Assembly: GCA_949752735.1 (NCBI GenBank)
Contig: OX457036.1
Location: 98,065,761 to 98,129,760 of the forward strand
Source: Lumbricus terrestris
Taxonomy: Eukaryota; Annelida; Clitellata; Crassiclitellata; Lumbricidae
DNA: 64,000 bases
Direction of reading: 5' to 3'
Part shown: positions 1 to 11,284 of the stretch, in pieces
Layout of the letters: every line of letters begins with the position of its first letter
Numbering within the stretch: the first letter of the stretch is position 1
Notes under the pieces: model-generated
What the model was told of the DNA's origin: nothing
The model's input: the letters and a program-made list of their open reading frames with translations, nothing else
The model's database searches: none
Translations under genes and position numbers: made by a program

Positions 1-92
1 TTTGCACTATGTTTGTTGAGGCTTGTTTATACTATTTGACTTGTGTGTGTGTGCAATAAACAAGTTCATTCATTCATTCATTCATACCTAAT
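1..92 (+). mobile_element. LINE 3' tail with ATTC repeats
   Basis: A short T-rich stretch ends in several ATTC units (about 66-86). The CR1/L2-like elements at 30.9 and 61.65 kb carry the same kind of tail on the other strand. Only the tail is inside the window, so the family is inferred. Confidence 0.4.
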
Positions 93-186
93 TGGCTATG
101 TGTACAACAATAGTCGAACCACTAGCTAGATGGTTATGTGGACAACAATAGTGGTACAAATATTCGTACTCACGTGTGTACAGGTA

Positions 187-306
187 TTAAGTGTCGCAGT
201 ATCAAATGTCGCGGGATTAAGTGTCGCCGGGATTAAATGTCGCGGGATTAACAGACGCGGGATTAAATGTCGCCGGGACTAAGTGTCGGGGATTAATTGT
301 CGTGAT
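187..306. repeat. Minisatellite, about 14-16 bp unit
   Basis: About eight imperfect units built on GGGATTAAGTGTCGCC and close variants stand in tandem. They create a short plus-strand reading frame that I do not regard as a gene. Confidence 0.8.
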
Positions 307-496
307 ACCATTAAGAACCCTTCCTCCCTTCCTTCTCCGTTCTCACTCGTTTACCCCTTCGTCTCTCTCGCTGGTGCGTCGACGATCTCTCCACTCACGG
401 ATAATTAAGTCAACGTCTAGAACACGCCTCTTTCACAACTTTTATCCGCATTCCTCCTATTCAATTGGCCTGTCTCGATAGCCACTTCAATTCTAC

Positions 497-703
497 ATGT
501 ATCTCAAAGTAGTGTGCATTTGCACTTTTTGCTTAGTTGTAGGCCTACAGTGTACTCACCAACATGCCAATCCAGCTGACAACTTGAAATACAATGGACA
601 AGATTGTTCAAATAGTTTCAAAGGCGCTCCTGTATATATACACACAACACATTGTATATCAATAATATTTTATTCACCTAAAATTCACTTATATCCCCTG
701 TAA
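497..703 (+). CDS. Possible small secreted peptide ORF
   Basis: I do not recognise this 68-codon frame. It starts with a hydrophobic, cysteine-containing stretch (residues 1-19) that looks like a signal peptide, followed by a polar segment and two more cysteines. No homologous family, splice site or poly(A) signal supports it. It lies in AT-rich DNA beside repeats and may be chance. Confidence 0.15.
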   Translation: MYLKVVCICTFCLVVGLQCTHQHANPADNLKYNGQDCSNSFKGAPVYIHTTHCISIIFYSPKIHLYPL

Positions 704-744
704 AATGGAATGCAGCAGGATCCAAAATGAACTGATCACATGGC

Positions 745-1330
745 TGGCTAAAGACAGAGTTTTACTGCCTCGTCATGCCCAGGTACGCGATGGCGTTGAC
801 TCAATGGCAAGGCCGTTTTTAGCATAGGACCGTGAGACCGTGACTCCGTTCGGTGCGGTGAACCAAATGCCACTGAGCCGAGAGTTTTTTCCTATTGGCT
901 AAAATGTCTTGTGCGAGTCTCAATGTTACTTAAACCTTTAAATTTGTAAAGTCAGTAAGTGTAAGAAAACATTATTTAACTACATTCACTGACGCTGCGG
1001 ACAATATAAATTTCTTTATGATATAATGTACTTAGGCTATTTACACGTGGCCATACATGTAGCTTTTTGAGAACCAACGGCCGCCTGAACGACACTTTGA
1101 CCCTGCTGTAATACTTTGCACCGACACTCGAAGAACCTTAAAAACGGCCCTGCTCGCGGGACTGTGACTAAGATCTTTTGGAGCAGGAAGAAGGTTTCTT
1201 ACGAATCTTCTGTTATTCCTGTCAAACGTCCGCCGTGTTCCGTGATTATGGTGATCTTGGTGACTTGGTCCATGGGTTCCATCGTTTCTAACGCAACAGG
1301 TGTAAAGATATAATTATGTCTCGTCTTAGT
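745..1330 (+). repeat. Dispersed repeat, family also at 20.46 and 22.56 kb
   Basis: The start (about 750-800, AAAGACAGAGTT then TGCCCAGG) and middle (about 1150-1185, GACTGTGACTAAGATC) recur joined at 20457-20540. The end (about 1190-1330) recurs at 22560-22690. No coding capacity is visible, and I see no terminal repeats. Confidence 0.6.
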
Positions 1331-1689
1331 GACAAGCACAAGAAGAACGGGTAAAGAAGACCGCCAAAATGCAAAAAAATTCGCATTTATGACGCCTGCG
1401 AAGAGCGAGCTTACACCGATGACTACATCAGACATGGGGGCAGAATCGAATTCCGGTTTGATCAGTGCAGATATGGTGGTTGACATGGATAGTGACACTG
1501 AGCCGAGTAGGACCCGAACTTCAGAGGCTACGGTAGCAGTTACATCGACAATGGATTCCGGCTTGACACCTCAAAAGTGGTGGATATTTTTGCACAACTG
1601 AAGGCGCGCAAGCGAGCATTTTAGCATTTCTGATTTAGACCCCCCCCCCGTAGTAGGCTAGCCGTAGACTTGATTGAGTCATTTCCTAT

Positions 1690-2092
1690 ATGCAGGATAT
1701 CTTACACTGGCTCCCTTCTCCACAGCGGATTGCACACAGGGTCTGTGCGCTGGTTATGCGGTGCATTGAAGGACTAGCTCCACCCTATCTTCGAGAACTC
1801 TGCTGTTCCACCTTGGGAGTTCAGCGTCGATCGACCCTCCGATCGGCGAACCACGCTGAGCTTCAGGTTCCCCGCTCACGGACTGCTATCCGACAGCGTC
1901 GTTCATTCTCTGTTGCAGGTCCTACAGCTTGGAATGGTCTCCCTGTTACACTGCGCTTAATTCCCAGAGGTCACTCCGCTCTGTTCCTTAAGAACCTAAA
2001 AACTGTTTTATTTAGCCGTGGCTGGGCCGGGAGCGCTTCTGAGTAGGCTACCTTGAAGAGGCGCTATGTAAATTTCTGAAATAAATAAAGAA
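1690..2092 (+). pseudogene. CR1/L2-like LINE 3' fragment
   Basis: This is the 3' end of a non-LTR reverse transcriptase ORF, truncated at its 5' side. The readable 118 residues carry the C-terminal signature of this group: DILHWLP near the start, GLAPPYL, a FSVAGPTAWNGLP motif, a LKTVLF motif and a final SASE before the stop at 2044-2046. A short 3' UTR with GGCGCTATGTAAATTTC and an A-rich tail follows. It is a cousin of the minus-strand element at 61.65-63.2 kb, with a clearly different sequence. Confidence 0.85.
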
Positions 2093-3300
2093 AGAAATTT
2101 CACACTTGCCAAATTCGTTACATTTTCCCGCTCTATTAATCAACAAACCCAACAGCCTGGAGAATTTAAGTAGAGCCTATGGGTGATTGATGATTATTGA
2201 TTAATACTTCAGGAGAATTTTTAGGCGGGAATTTTTTTGCTACTGAAGCAATTTTTTTAATTACTTTTGTATGGTATTCTAGTTCAATTTTTCTCTGTTG
2301 ATATGGAGAAGAATATGACTTGTTTCATTAGATAAATTTGTTAAAATAATTTTTTTAAATGTGGCTAGTTTATTTTCATTTAACTTTGGTGTTAGATATG
2401 CAAATTTCGTAAAGGAACAAGGCGTTTTGCACAGCGTTGTTGTCTGAAATCGAAAGGGGCTTCAAGCATTTAAGGGGCCCACCATCTAAGGGTCCACCAT
2501 CACAGGGGCCCCCCCCAAGACCTTGCTACGCCACTGTCTTGGAGCACTCTCCCCTAATTAGGTCAACACTCAAAAGACTCAAATTTTGCACAAGAAACCA
2601 AAAAATTCTTTCTACATTGACCACTATTTAGTGAGCCAATAATATTATTAACATTGTGGAAGATAGTTTTTCAAATAATCTTCACAGACAATTTAGTCAA
2701 GGCTGATTTGTTAATTAACGCAGACAAAACAATATCCAGCTTTTATGATGCTGGGAGGTGATTATCGCGCAGTGAGCATCATTATATAATTATAGCCTAT
2801 AGCATGTGCAATAAAGGAAACAGTCATACAAATCGTCGCCTTCGTCCGTAATTAAAAAAGTGACTGAAGCGGATCAAATGAGCAGGATTTCGAGGTTTTT
2901 CTCATATTCGTATGTAGTTCAGACCACCAGGCGGAGTAAAACTGGAGTAATAGTAAGGTAGACAAACTGAGAAAAAGAAAATATGTAAAAGACGCAATGA
3001 TTTTTATAGAAAAGCAATGCCAACAGAGCAATAGCCTATCATAAAATGCACATCTTGTTGGCTGATTTCTGGTGGCGCCCATGCATAGGCGGGTCTCGCA
3101 TGGCCAGTTTCTGGTGGTGCTGAGCATTCACGGGCCTTGCAGAGTCGGCGCCCATGAATATTTATGCGCCACCCTATACTTTGCGCTGGTTATAGGTCTA
3201 CTCCTGCTAGTATTGCCTTCAATATAATTTTCGCATTGGATGAGCTAATTAAGGACAAGAATTTTAGTTAATGGCAAGGAACCCGAAATCATTCCCCCCT
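2093..3300. other. Intergenic, no gene seen
   Basis: AT-rich DNA with short open frames and no recognisable protein, RNA or terminal repeats. A C-rich patch lies near 2475-2520. Confidence 0.5.
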
Positions 3301-3301
3301 C

Positions 3302-3911
3302 TTAGTCCCTCCACGTGCTGTGCGCACATTGGGCGATACAAGTCTTCCATTCTTCTCTGTCTTGAGCAGATCCGTCAGCCTCCGTCAGATCCGTCAGTCC
3401 TCCGTCCGTGAGGTCTTTTGAGATCGTGTCCTCTAGTTCTTTTTTGGTCTTTCCCTCTTCCTTTTCCACCCGCTTGGGACCCAGTCCATTGCCTGCTTCT
3501 GGATTCTGTCCTCGTCCATGCGGTACAGATGTCTCAGCCAGCGCAGTCGTGTCCTCTTCATCATCTCTTCGATTTTCTCCAATCCCGTTCTTCTCCTGAT
3601 CTCCTCGTTCCTTATTATGTCTCACCACGTGACTCGCAAGATCTTTCGCAGCCACGGCGATGTGCTGCCTCCAGTCTCTTCCGGTTCGCAACTGTCATCG
3701 GCCATGTCTCGGAGCTGTATAGCAGGGTTGATAGGACTATGGCCTTGGATAACCTTATTTTGATGTGTACGCTTAGTCCCTTGCTTCTCCATATATTGCT
3801 TAGCCTTTCAAATATTGCATTTGCCTTTCCCAGCCTGCATCTGACCTCCTTGTATTCACCCTCTAGTGAATGCAAAATAACAAGTAGACCTAAATGAAGA
3901 AAGTGTGACAA
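3302..3911 (-). pseudogene. RTE-like LINE C-terminal remnant
   Basis: Residues read from 3911 downwards match the region behind the reverse transcriptase domain of RTE-type elements: a FERLSNIWRSKGLSVHIK stretch, then LYSSETWPMTVANRKRLE. Further down, around 3530-3440, the remnant continues in other frames (RHLYRMDEDR, then a basic KRKRERPKK). Frame changes and stops show that it is dead. Confidence 0.75.
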
Positions 3912-4948
3912 TCAAAAGAGCGATCTACAATGTCATGGAGAAGTCTTTTGCAACAAGATGACGCTTCGAAGTGAAATAGAAGCCGGGATTATAACCCACA
4001 TTTCACGAAAAATGACCAAAACTATTGCAGCTCTCGCTCGAACTGTATATACTTTGACCTTGAGAATAAAGATAGTACTGTACTATTTGTTAGCATATCT
4101 ACAATCCTTGCCCATCCTATTGTAATAGGCCCTATAGACCTACTATAGTAGTATGGGTTTCTGCATAATGTTTCGAGATTACATATGTCATCGACATTGA
4201 TTGTAATATGTTTGAAAAAATGAGCTGTTCGTCTGATTGCACGAACTCCAGGTGGTACTGCTCGCTCTGTTTGTTAAATTTGAATTGACCTCAGATGAGA
4301 GTGCAAAGTATTTTTTTAGTTTCAAGCGAAATTTTCACTTGAAACTCTAACTCGTTTCGCCGCAGCTATGCCCGCACGAACACACGCCTTCTTCTTCTTA
4401 TTATTCTTCTTCTTCTTCTCCTCCTCCATCGTCATTATCTTCTTCTTCTTCTTGCTGTTGCTTTTGCGTTTGCTCTTGCTCTTTACCCTTATCTTCTTCT
4501 TTTTCCAGTCTTCTTCTTCCTTCTCCTCTTGCTCTTGCTAACCTCATTTTAGTGCAAATGACTTTCTTTGAGGTTTATAATTATAATCTCAAAGCATTTT
4601 TAATCGGAATAATTTACTCGTAACTATATTATAGTTAGGAGTAAATCATTTCGATAATAAAATGTTTGTGGGATATAATTAGGCTATAATTATAGGCCTA
4701 CTGCAACAGTCAGAATTCTATAAGGACTCAGAGGACGAGGCGAGTTTTAAATGGAGTACTATTGTGATCACGACCCAGATCTGCTCAAACTGTCCCTATA
4801 TAAGAGGCGATTGGTCAGCACTCAGCTATGATTTTTCGGAACTTGTGCTGTCTCTCATCCCATTCGCTGAAGCAGGATCTGTAGAGGTGTCCGCCATTCT
4901 CACCCAAGCACACCCACCAAACTATAATTATATAACGTGACTGTCTAA
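3912..4948. other. Intergenic with a pyrimidine-rich patch
   Basis: No gene is seen. Positions 4382-4545 are rich in CTT/TTC triplets. The rest is AT-rich. Confidence 0.5.
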
Positions 4949-4956
4949 CCATGTTG

Positions 4957-5258
4957 CTGGTATCCGGACGTTTCATCCCAGGACGATTCATCCCCGGACG
5001 GTTCATCCCGGAAGATTCATCCAGTGGACGTTTCATCCCAGGACGTTTCATCCCAGGACGATTCATCCAGTGGACGGTTCATCCCGGACGATTCATCCAG
5101 TGGACGGTTCATCCCCGGACGGTTCATCCAGTGGACGGTTCATCCCCGGACTGTTCATCCAGTGGACGGTTCATCCCCGGACGATTCATCCAGTGGACGG
5201 TTTAATAAATTTATATGCAATCTAATAGATATACAAAGTCTAAAATACTTGGAATAAA

Positions 5259-5320
<62 letters not shown>

Positions 5321-6058
5321 CTTCTGCTTTTACTCTTTTTCTCCAATATTCGTAGTTCCCATGTATTAGAGTCCGCTTTCCACGCATGGACAGTCCAAAA
5401 TTGGTCGCCATCCGTTTATTTATTTAAAACAATATTCAAAACCTTCTCTAACAAGTAGTCTACTGTTACTTAGAAACCTATGTCGTGTCGATTTGTTAAA
5501 CGCGGCTGTTCTGAGCTGATTCCAATCGTCATTGGCATGGCAGCATGCGTACTGTGGTGTACAGAATTTTAAGCAATAGCCAATTGAACGTACAGCACTA
5601 AGCCGTCGACACTTGATTATAGAACAATAGAATAGGTGACTCTTCATCTGGACGTTGTATAACCCTGCCGACATGTGCGGAGTTTGGTTTCCGTTCTTGG
5701 GGGGTCGGAGGGGGGGTGAGTAAGCCCGGGAAAAGATACCATTTTCATGGTAAAAAAGCTGAATCTGGACCTTCTTAGGGGGGCTTAGCCCTCTTAGCCC
5801 CTGATAAACTCTGTCTATGCCTGCCCGACTAATGCACAAATCATGAATCGTTCGGGGATGAACCGTCCACTGGATGAACCGTCCGGGGATGAACCGTCCA
5901 CTGGATGAATCGTCCGGGGATGAACCGTCCGCTGGATGCACCGTCCACTGGATGAACCGTCCGGGGATGAACCGTCCGGGGATGAAACGTCCACTGGATG
6001 AATCGTCCGGGATGAATCGTCCGGGGATGAATCGTCCTGGGATGAAACGTCCTAGAAT
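4957..6058. mobile_element. Non-autonomous DNA transposon with terminal repeat arrays
   Basis: Both ends are tandem arrays of a word of the type GGACGGTTCATCC(AGT), in opposite orientation: 4965-5203 and 5848-6053. The outer 28 bp after the first few bases match as inverted repeats. CCATGTTG flanks the unit on both sides (4949-4956 and 6059-6066), which looks like an 8-bp target-site duplication. The interior holds an AT microsatellite and no transposase. The repeat words give artificial reading frames on both strands. Confidence 0.75.
5262..5319. repeat. (AT)n microsatellite
   Basis: About 28 TA/AT dinucleotides, inside the transposon interior. Confidence 0.95.
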
Positions 6059-6184
6059 CCATGTTGTTTATGTTGCCTACGACAGTCAAATTTTTCAGCG
6101 GAAGTGACGACCAGAATGTTGATGCGGTCCACCGTTTAGAGACCGGATGCGTGCATAGCGACTTTGGCTGATTTGAAATCGTGA

Positions 6185-6870
6185 TTAAAACATTTCAAAA
6201 GCGCCAACCGAAAGCCAAGCGCAGAGGACTAGCTTACTCACGAGTGCTGCGTCCAGTCAGAAGGGTTACCCAATTGAGTTTTGCGTAGGAGTTTCAAGTC
6301 TAGTTCCAGATTTGGCAGAGAAGCTACTAAGGTGGGTGCAGATTAGGTTGAGAAATTAGAATGGCGAATAGGGGCCGAAGATACGGTTGGGTCTTGAAGT
6401 GGTGCGACTTTCATTTCGAGTGCAAAGCCCTATGGGTGATGGATAGAAGAGCCTTATGGGTGATGGATAGAAGAGCCCTATGGGTGATGGATAGAAGAGC
6501 CCTGTGGGTGATGGATAGAAGAGCCCTGTGGGTGATGGATAGAAGAGCCCTATGGGTGACGGATAGAAGAGCCCTATGGGTGACGGATAGAAGAGCCCTA
6601 TGGGTGATGGATAGAAGAGCCCTATATGGGTGATGGATAGAAGAGTCCTATGGGTGATGGATAGAAGAGCCCTATGGGTGATGGATAGAAGAGCCCTATT
6701 GGTGATGGATAGAAGAGCCCTATGGGTGATGGATAGAAGAGCCCTATGGGTGATGGATAGCCCGAGACAGGTGGTGGTCAGTAATTCTTGATTATGGTGG
6801 AGGAACCGAAGACAGCGACATTTAGGAGACAGATCGCTCTAGAGATGTGATGAGCTCACTCAAAACCTCG
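6185..6870 (-). pseudogene. LINE 3' fragment interrupted by a minisatellite
   Basis: Both sides of the minisatellite at 6426-6757 resemble the minus-strand LINE piece at 9520-9870: GCTACTAAGG(T/C)GGGTG, then a GATGGATAGA stretch, then TGGTGGAGG and AGGAGGCAGA-like words in the same order. The ORF itself is too decayed to read. Confidence 0.6.
6426..6757. repeat. 24-bp minisatellite
   Basis: About 14 copies of GCCCTATGGGTGATGGATAG plus AAGA stand in tandem with few substitutions. Because 24 is a multiple of 3 it makes a long repetitive plus-strand frame that is not a gene. Confidence 0.95.
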
Positions 6871-7465
6871 ATCTGGGTCGGTGCTCAATAATCCCCTGCA
6901 GTAGACCTAATAATTATAATTGTTGTTTCAAATTCCGGTTCCAATGGATGGTTCATGTTGAAATGTGGACATCCTAGGACTTCATCGTTCAGCCAGAATA
7001 CAACGGGAACCAGGAGCCAGTAGTTAGACCTATATCTCGTGGCCTGCATATTATTATTGTGAAGCTACATGAAACTAACGCCGTAAATCTTAAAAGATAA
7101 CCAAGCCGACGATTACATTATATTCAAACAAAACATGAAGATCGACAAAATTCGTTTAATAAGTCAAAGCATATTTGCAATTCATCCAAACAAATTATTT
7201 CTTCTCCGTGTCTTGAATAACAGTCACTATCACCGCATAAAGCCATAAGCATAAGTGAAAAGTACACCAGGATACATTCCAACAATACCGATACATTATG
7301 AACGGAAATTGAGGTCAACATATCATTAGTATGTGAGCAAAGCAGTGTTCGTTAAGCATAGCAGTTACGCGACATTATTCCAAAACAAAGTCAGAGCTTA
7401 AAAATCAATCAGCAAACGGCAGACCGTGAAATCCCACGAAGAAGAAAACTCGCTCTTCGCGATGT
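6871..7465. other. 3' flank of BRICHOS gene A
   Basis: No gene is seen. This should contain the 3' UTR of the minus-strand gene that ends at 7466. I see no convincing canonical poly(A) signal on the minus strand here. Confidence 0.4.
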
Positions 7466-7590
7466 TTAGGACACGCGAGTACATCTTCTAATCCAACATA
7501 TATATCCTGACTGTCCGTTGACAGTGCAGTAATAGTATTGAGTGACGCAGCGATAGATAGCTCGGCGCTGTCTCTGCGCTGCATTAGGTT
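7466..7590 (-). CDS. Gene A exon 6 (furin site and peptide)
   Basis: Acceptor GTTTTGCAG. The phase-1 junction gives EPNAAQRQRR and then the 31-residue peptide, with the stop at 7468-7466. A longer frame through the same DNA exists, but joining by splice phase and the shared EPNA start with gene B select this one. Confidence 0.87.
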
Positions 7591-10500
7591 CTGCAAAACA
7601 AAAACAAAACAAAATGTAACTGATGTGGTGCAAACCAGAATTTTAAATTAAACTGAATCTTATGGTCATGTAGGGGGAAGTCGGGGCGAGATGGACCCTT
7701 GGGGTATGATGGATCCCGTCAATATAAGGTATATATGGTGTCACCACCTATCGAATGAACTTCAATTATTGTAATACTGTTGGCGCTTTGGTGATTTGAC
7801 CAAAATAAGCGACCGAAACAACATTTTTTCGTTTTTTATGATGAAAAGTTGATTTTCGACCTCCTCGATCTTATTTCAAGAAACACTTATTTGCTAAGTA
7901 TTCAATTGCGCATTGTCACAGGCTATTGATGCAAGTATATTTGGTTAAACACCCTTTTCTGCCGTATTAACGAATTCAGTATTGGCAGGATACCCAGTAG
8001 ATTGAATTTTTAATTGGTGAAAAGTTTATACTTTACGCATGGGGGTGAGTTGGATCAGTCACCGACGGGGCAAGACGGACCTTGTGATCCATCTTGCCCC
8101 GTTTGTGTGAATTTTTCCTGTGGTTCGAATTTTTTCATCCGATTTCACATGTTAATTAATTATTATGTTATTATTACTATAACAATAATTGTTGGATACA
8201 ATAATAATGACAATTAACGCGAAAGACATGATTGCAGTGGTCTATCTTGTTCCACCATGGGGGCAAGATGGACCACTAAAATCGCCTAAAATCGAACAAA
8301 TCTAGTCAAATGTAATTTCTGCGTTATTCTCACTTTTACATTATAGTCTCGATCACATTTATGCATAAAATAGTATTCTGCATGTGATCAGAACATGCTA
8401 TGATGAAAGACTAATGCGTGGGGCATGATTTATTAGATTGGTCCATCTTGCCCCATAGTGGGGGCAAGACGGACCTTTACGACTAAGTTTTTAAATTTAA
8501 AAAATCTTTTTATCAAAAAGGAATGCAATTAAATTTGTGTTGCCCTTAGCTAAGGTACTGTATAAGCTACGAGTAGCAAAAAAAGTTGTGCCCGTGAAGC
8601 ACGTTTATGGTGTCTTAAAACCAAACATCCGTTACGGGGTCCGTCTCGCCCCGACTTCCCCTATAGAGCGCATAATACGCTGCACATTTCCTTCGCCTAG
8701 TCAAGGCATTTATACAAATGGCATGTATATAATGGGCCTTGGCTGAACAGTAGAGGCAGTCACGTGCTTTGACGTGCAATAATAATTAGTGGAGCGATTA
8801 GTCGCATAGAGGTGAAAATACAGATATATAAGGTAATAAGCTCGTTAAAAGTTCAGTCCGGAAATGGACTGTCGGCTACGTAGCTGGTCTCGTGTGGATA
8901 AACTTCTAGTTGTTCGAGCAATATTTTCACGCTGATGAACCTGTTCTAAAGTAAGTCCAGCATCATTATTGTAAACCAATAGCTAGAAGCCTTCGAAAAC
9001 CACTTCATCTGTTAATGCATGAAAGGCATGGCTGCGTTATGTGATTCAGATGCAGTGAGACTAGAACAGACCTTGTAAGACCTTCCTTCACCAGCTCGAC
9101 ATTATCATACTGGATTTGTCTCAAGTGCTTTACAATGGTAAAGGACGCATTCTGGAATAGAGAAGAGCTGCTACGAGGAAGATTTAAATGAATCTAGGCC
9201 TAAAGAAAAGTGGTAAAAGAGCCTCATATGGGGCGTGGCACAATAATTTATTAAGCAGAAAAATGGACTATGGGGAAATTGGAAATGCGGAAGTGGAAAG
9301 ACTTGAGGCATTTGAAATGTGGACATGGAGAAAGATGGCCAGGATTAGTTGAATGGACTACAAAACCAATAATTGGTGACAAAAAATGATATCGCTGATT
9401 GATAAAATTATACGGAAGAGGCAGATGAACTGGCTGGACCACATCTCCCACATGTTGACGGGAGACTCTCTCTTGAAGATAGCAGTGGAGGAAAGAATGG
9501 AGAGCAATCGTCATCGTAATCGAAAACTCGAAATTTCTAAAGCGCTACTCGAGAGCCAAACGCGGAGCAACAGCTTATTCATGAACGCTGCGCTGAGTCA
9601 GAAGGGTTGTCCGTGAGAGTAGGCCGTAGTGGTCTGGGTCCAGTTACCATAGGATCAGAGGGGCGGAACAGCTACTAAGGCGGGTGTCGTCCGGGCCGGG
9701 AGAGTGGAGGATCAGATGAGGCAGGGTAAGAGTTCTTGAAAAGCAGTGTCTTAAGTTTTGAATGAAAAGCCCGAGGTGTGATGGATAGAGCAGTCTGAGG
9801 AAGGTGATGGTGTGCTATTAGTAATGGTGGTGGAGGGACTGAAAAGGATCGGAATTCAGGAGGCAGACCATTCCAAAGGCGTGGTGCTGAGTTGGATATG
9901 GTTCGGTTGGAGAACTTGAGATGACTTGTGACCGGCGGTCGAGAGAAAAACCTACAAGATGACCACGAAAGACGAAGATTGATCGGTTGATGAACGGAGA
10001 AGAGGGAAGAGGATGATAGAGAAATCAACGAATAAACATAGAATAGACAGGAATGGTGTCGTTGGATTCTTGGACTGAAGAAGAAGAAGAAGAAGAAGAA
10101 GAAGAAGAAGAAGAGAAAAAAGAAGAAGGAGAAGTAGAACAAGAACAAGAACAAGAACCTATTGCAATAGCCGACAATTTCGTATTATTCAATTATCTTA
10201 TAGTAATTCCCAGAATTGATAGGATCCCGTTTCGTTTGACACAACACAGTCATGCAGAAATAAATTTGCGTAGTCTCACCATCACCGCATTCTGGATACA
10301 TCCAGTAGACTGAAATCCCTTTGCACGTTTCTCTCGCCGTCTTCCCCAGGAAAGATGCGTCCGATATTGGAGTGCTCGACACATCATAATAGAGTGTGTT
10401 CGTAACATTTTTCTGCAAAAAATATGGTAGGCCTATATTGGCTACATTCAGTTAGAAAAATCGCTTCATTGTGTCTATTGAAGTAACTCTGAAATGTAGC

Positions 10501-10591
10501 TGGTTGCAGCTGAAATTACAGCTCAATAAGCAGACAATATAATTCAGTAATAATATTAATTATAATAGTTATAGTGATGATGATGATGATG

Positions 10592-10638
<47 letters not shown>

Positions 10639-11235
10639 TTAAAATCCCGTCCCACAAAGAACCCCTCGGTCTGCTAAGAGAAGACGGAAAGCGACCAGAC
10701 GGTGTGACAATCATCCCTTGGTCACGAGGTCGATGCCTGGCATGGGATGTGACAGTGCCCGACACCTTCGCCCTGTCTCACCTTCCACACACATCCATCG
10801 AAGCTGGCAAAGCCGCCGAACGCGCAGCTGCATCGAAAACTATCAAGTATTCCACCATCACCAGTACCCACGCGTTTGTTGCGGTCGCCTTGGAGACCGG
10901 CGGCGCTTGGTGCAAAGAAGGACTGGATTTCATTTCTGAGCTGGGGAGGAGAATTGCTGCTGCTACGCATGACCCTATGGAAACGTCTTACTTATTCCAG
11001 CGGATTTCGGTGGCTCTTCAACGGGGGAACGCCATCTGCCTCTCCGGAACATTGCCACCGCTCCCCGATCGACACGAGAAGGAGATTTACAATCCGGCAA
11101 AACGAGCCGTGGAACGACAGATGGAAGCGACCTGCAGCAGATGAGACTGTGTGGCACATTAATATGTCGATAGTAGCCTAGACATTAGAGTTGTTCGAAT
11201 GTAATGGACAAAAAAACTTTGTCTTGAATAAAATG

Positions 11236-11284
<49 letters not shown>

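Noticed and set aside
7405..7596. 63-aa minus frame ending GFHGLPFAD over gene A exon 6
   Set aside because: Needs a splice phase that does not fit exon 5, and lacks the EPNA...cysteine pattern shared with gene B.
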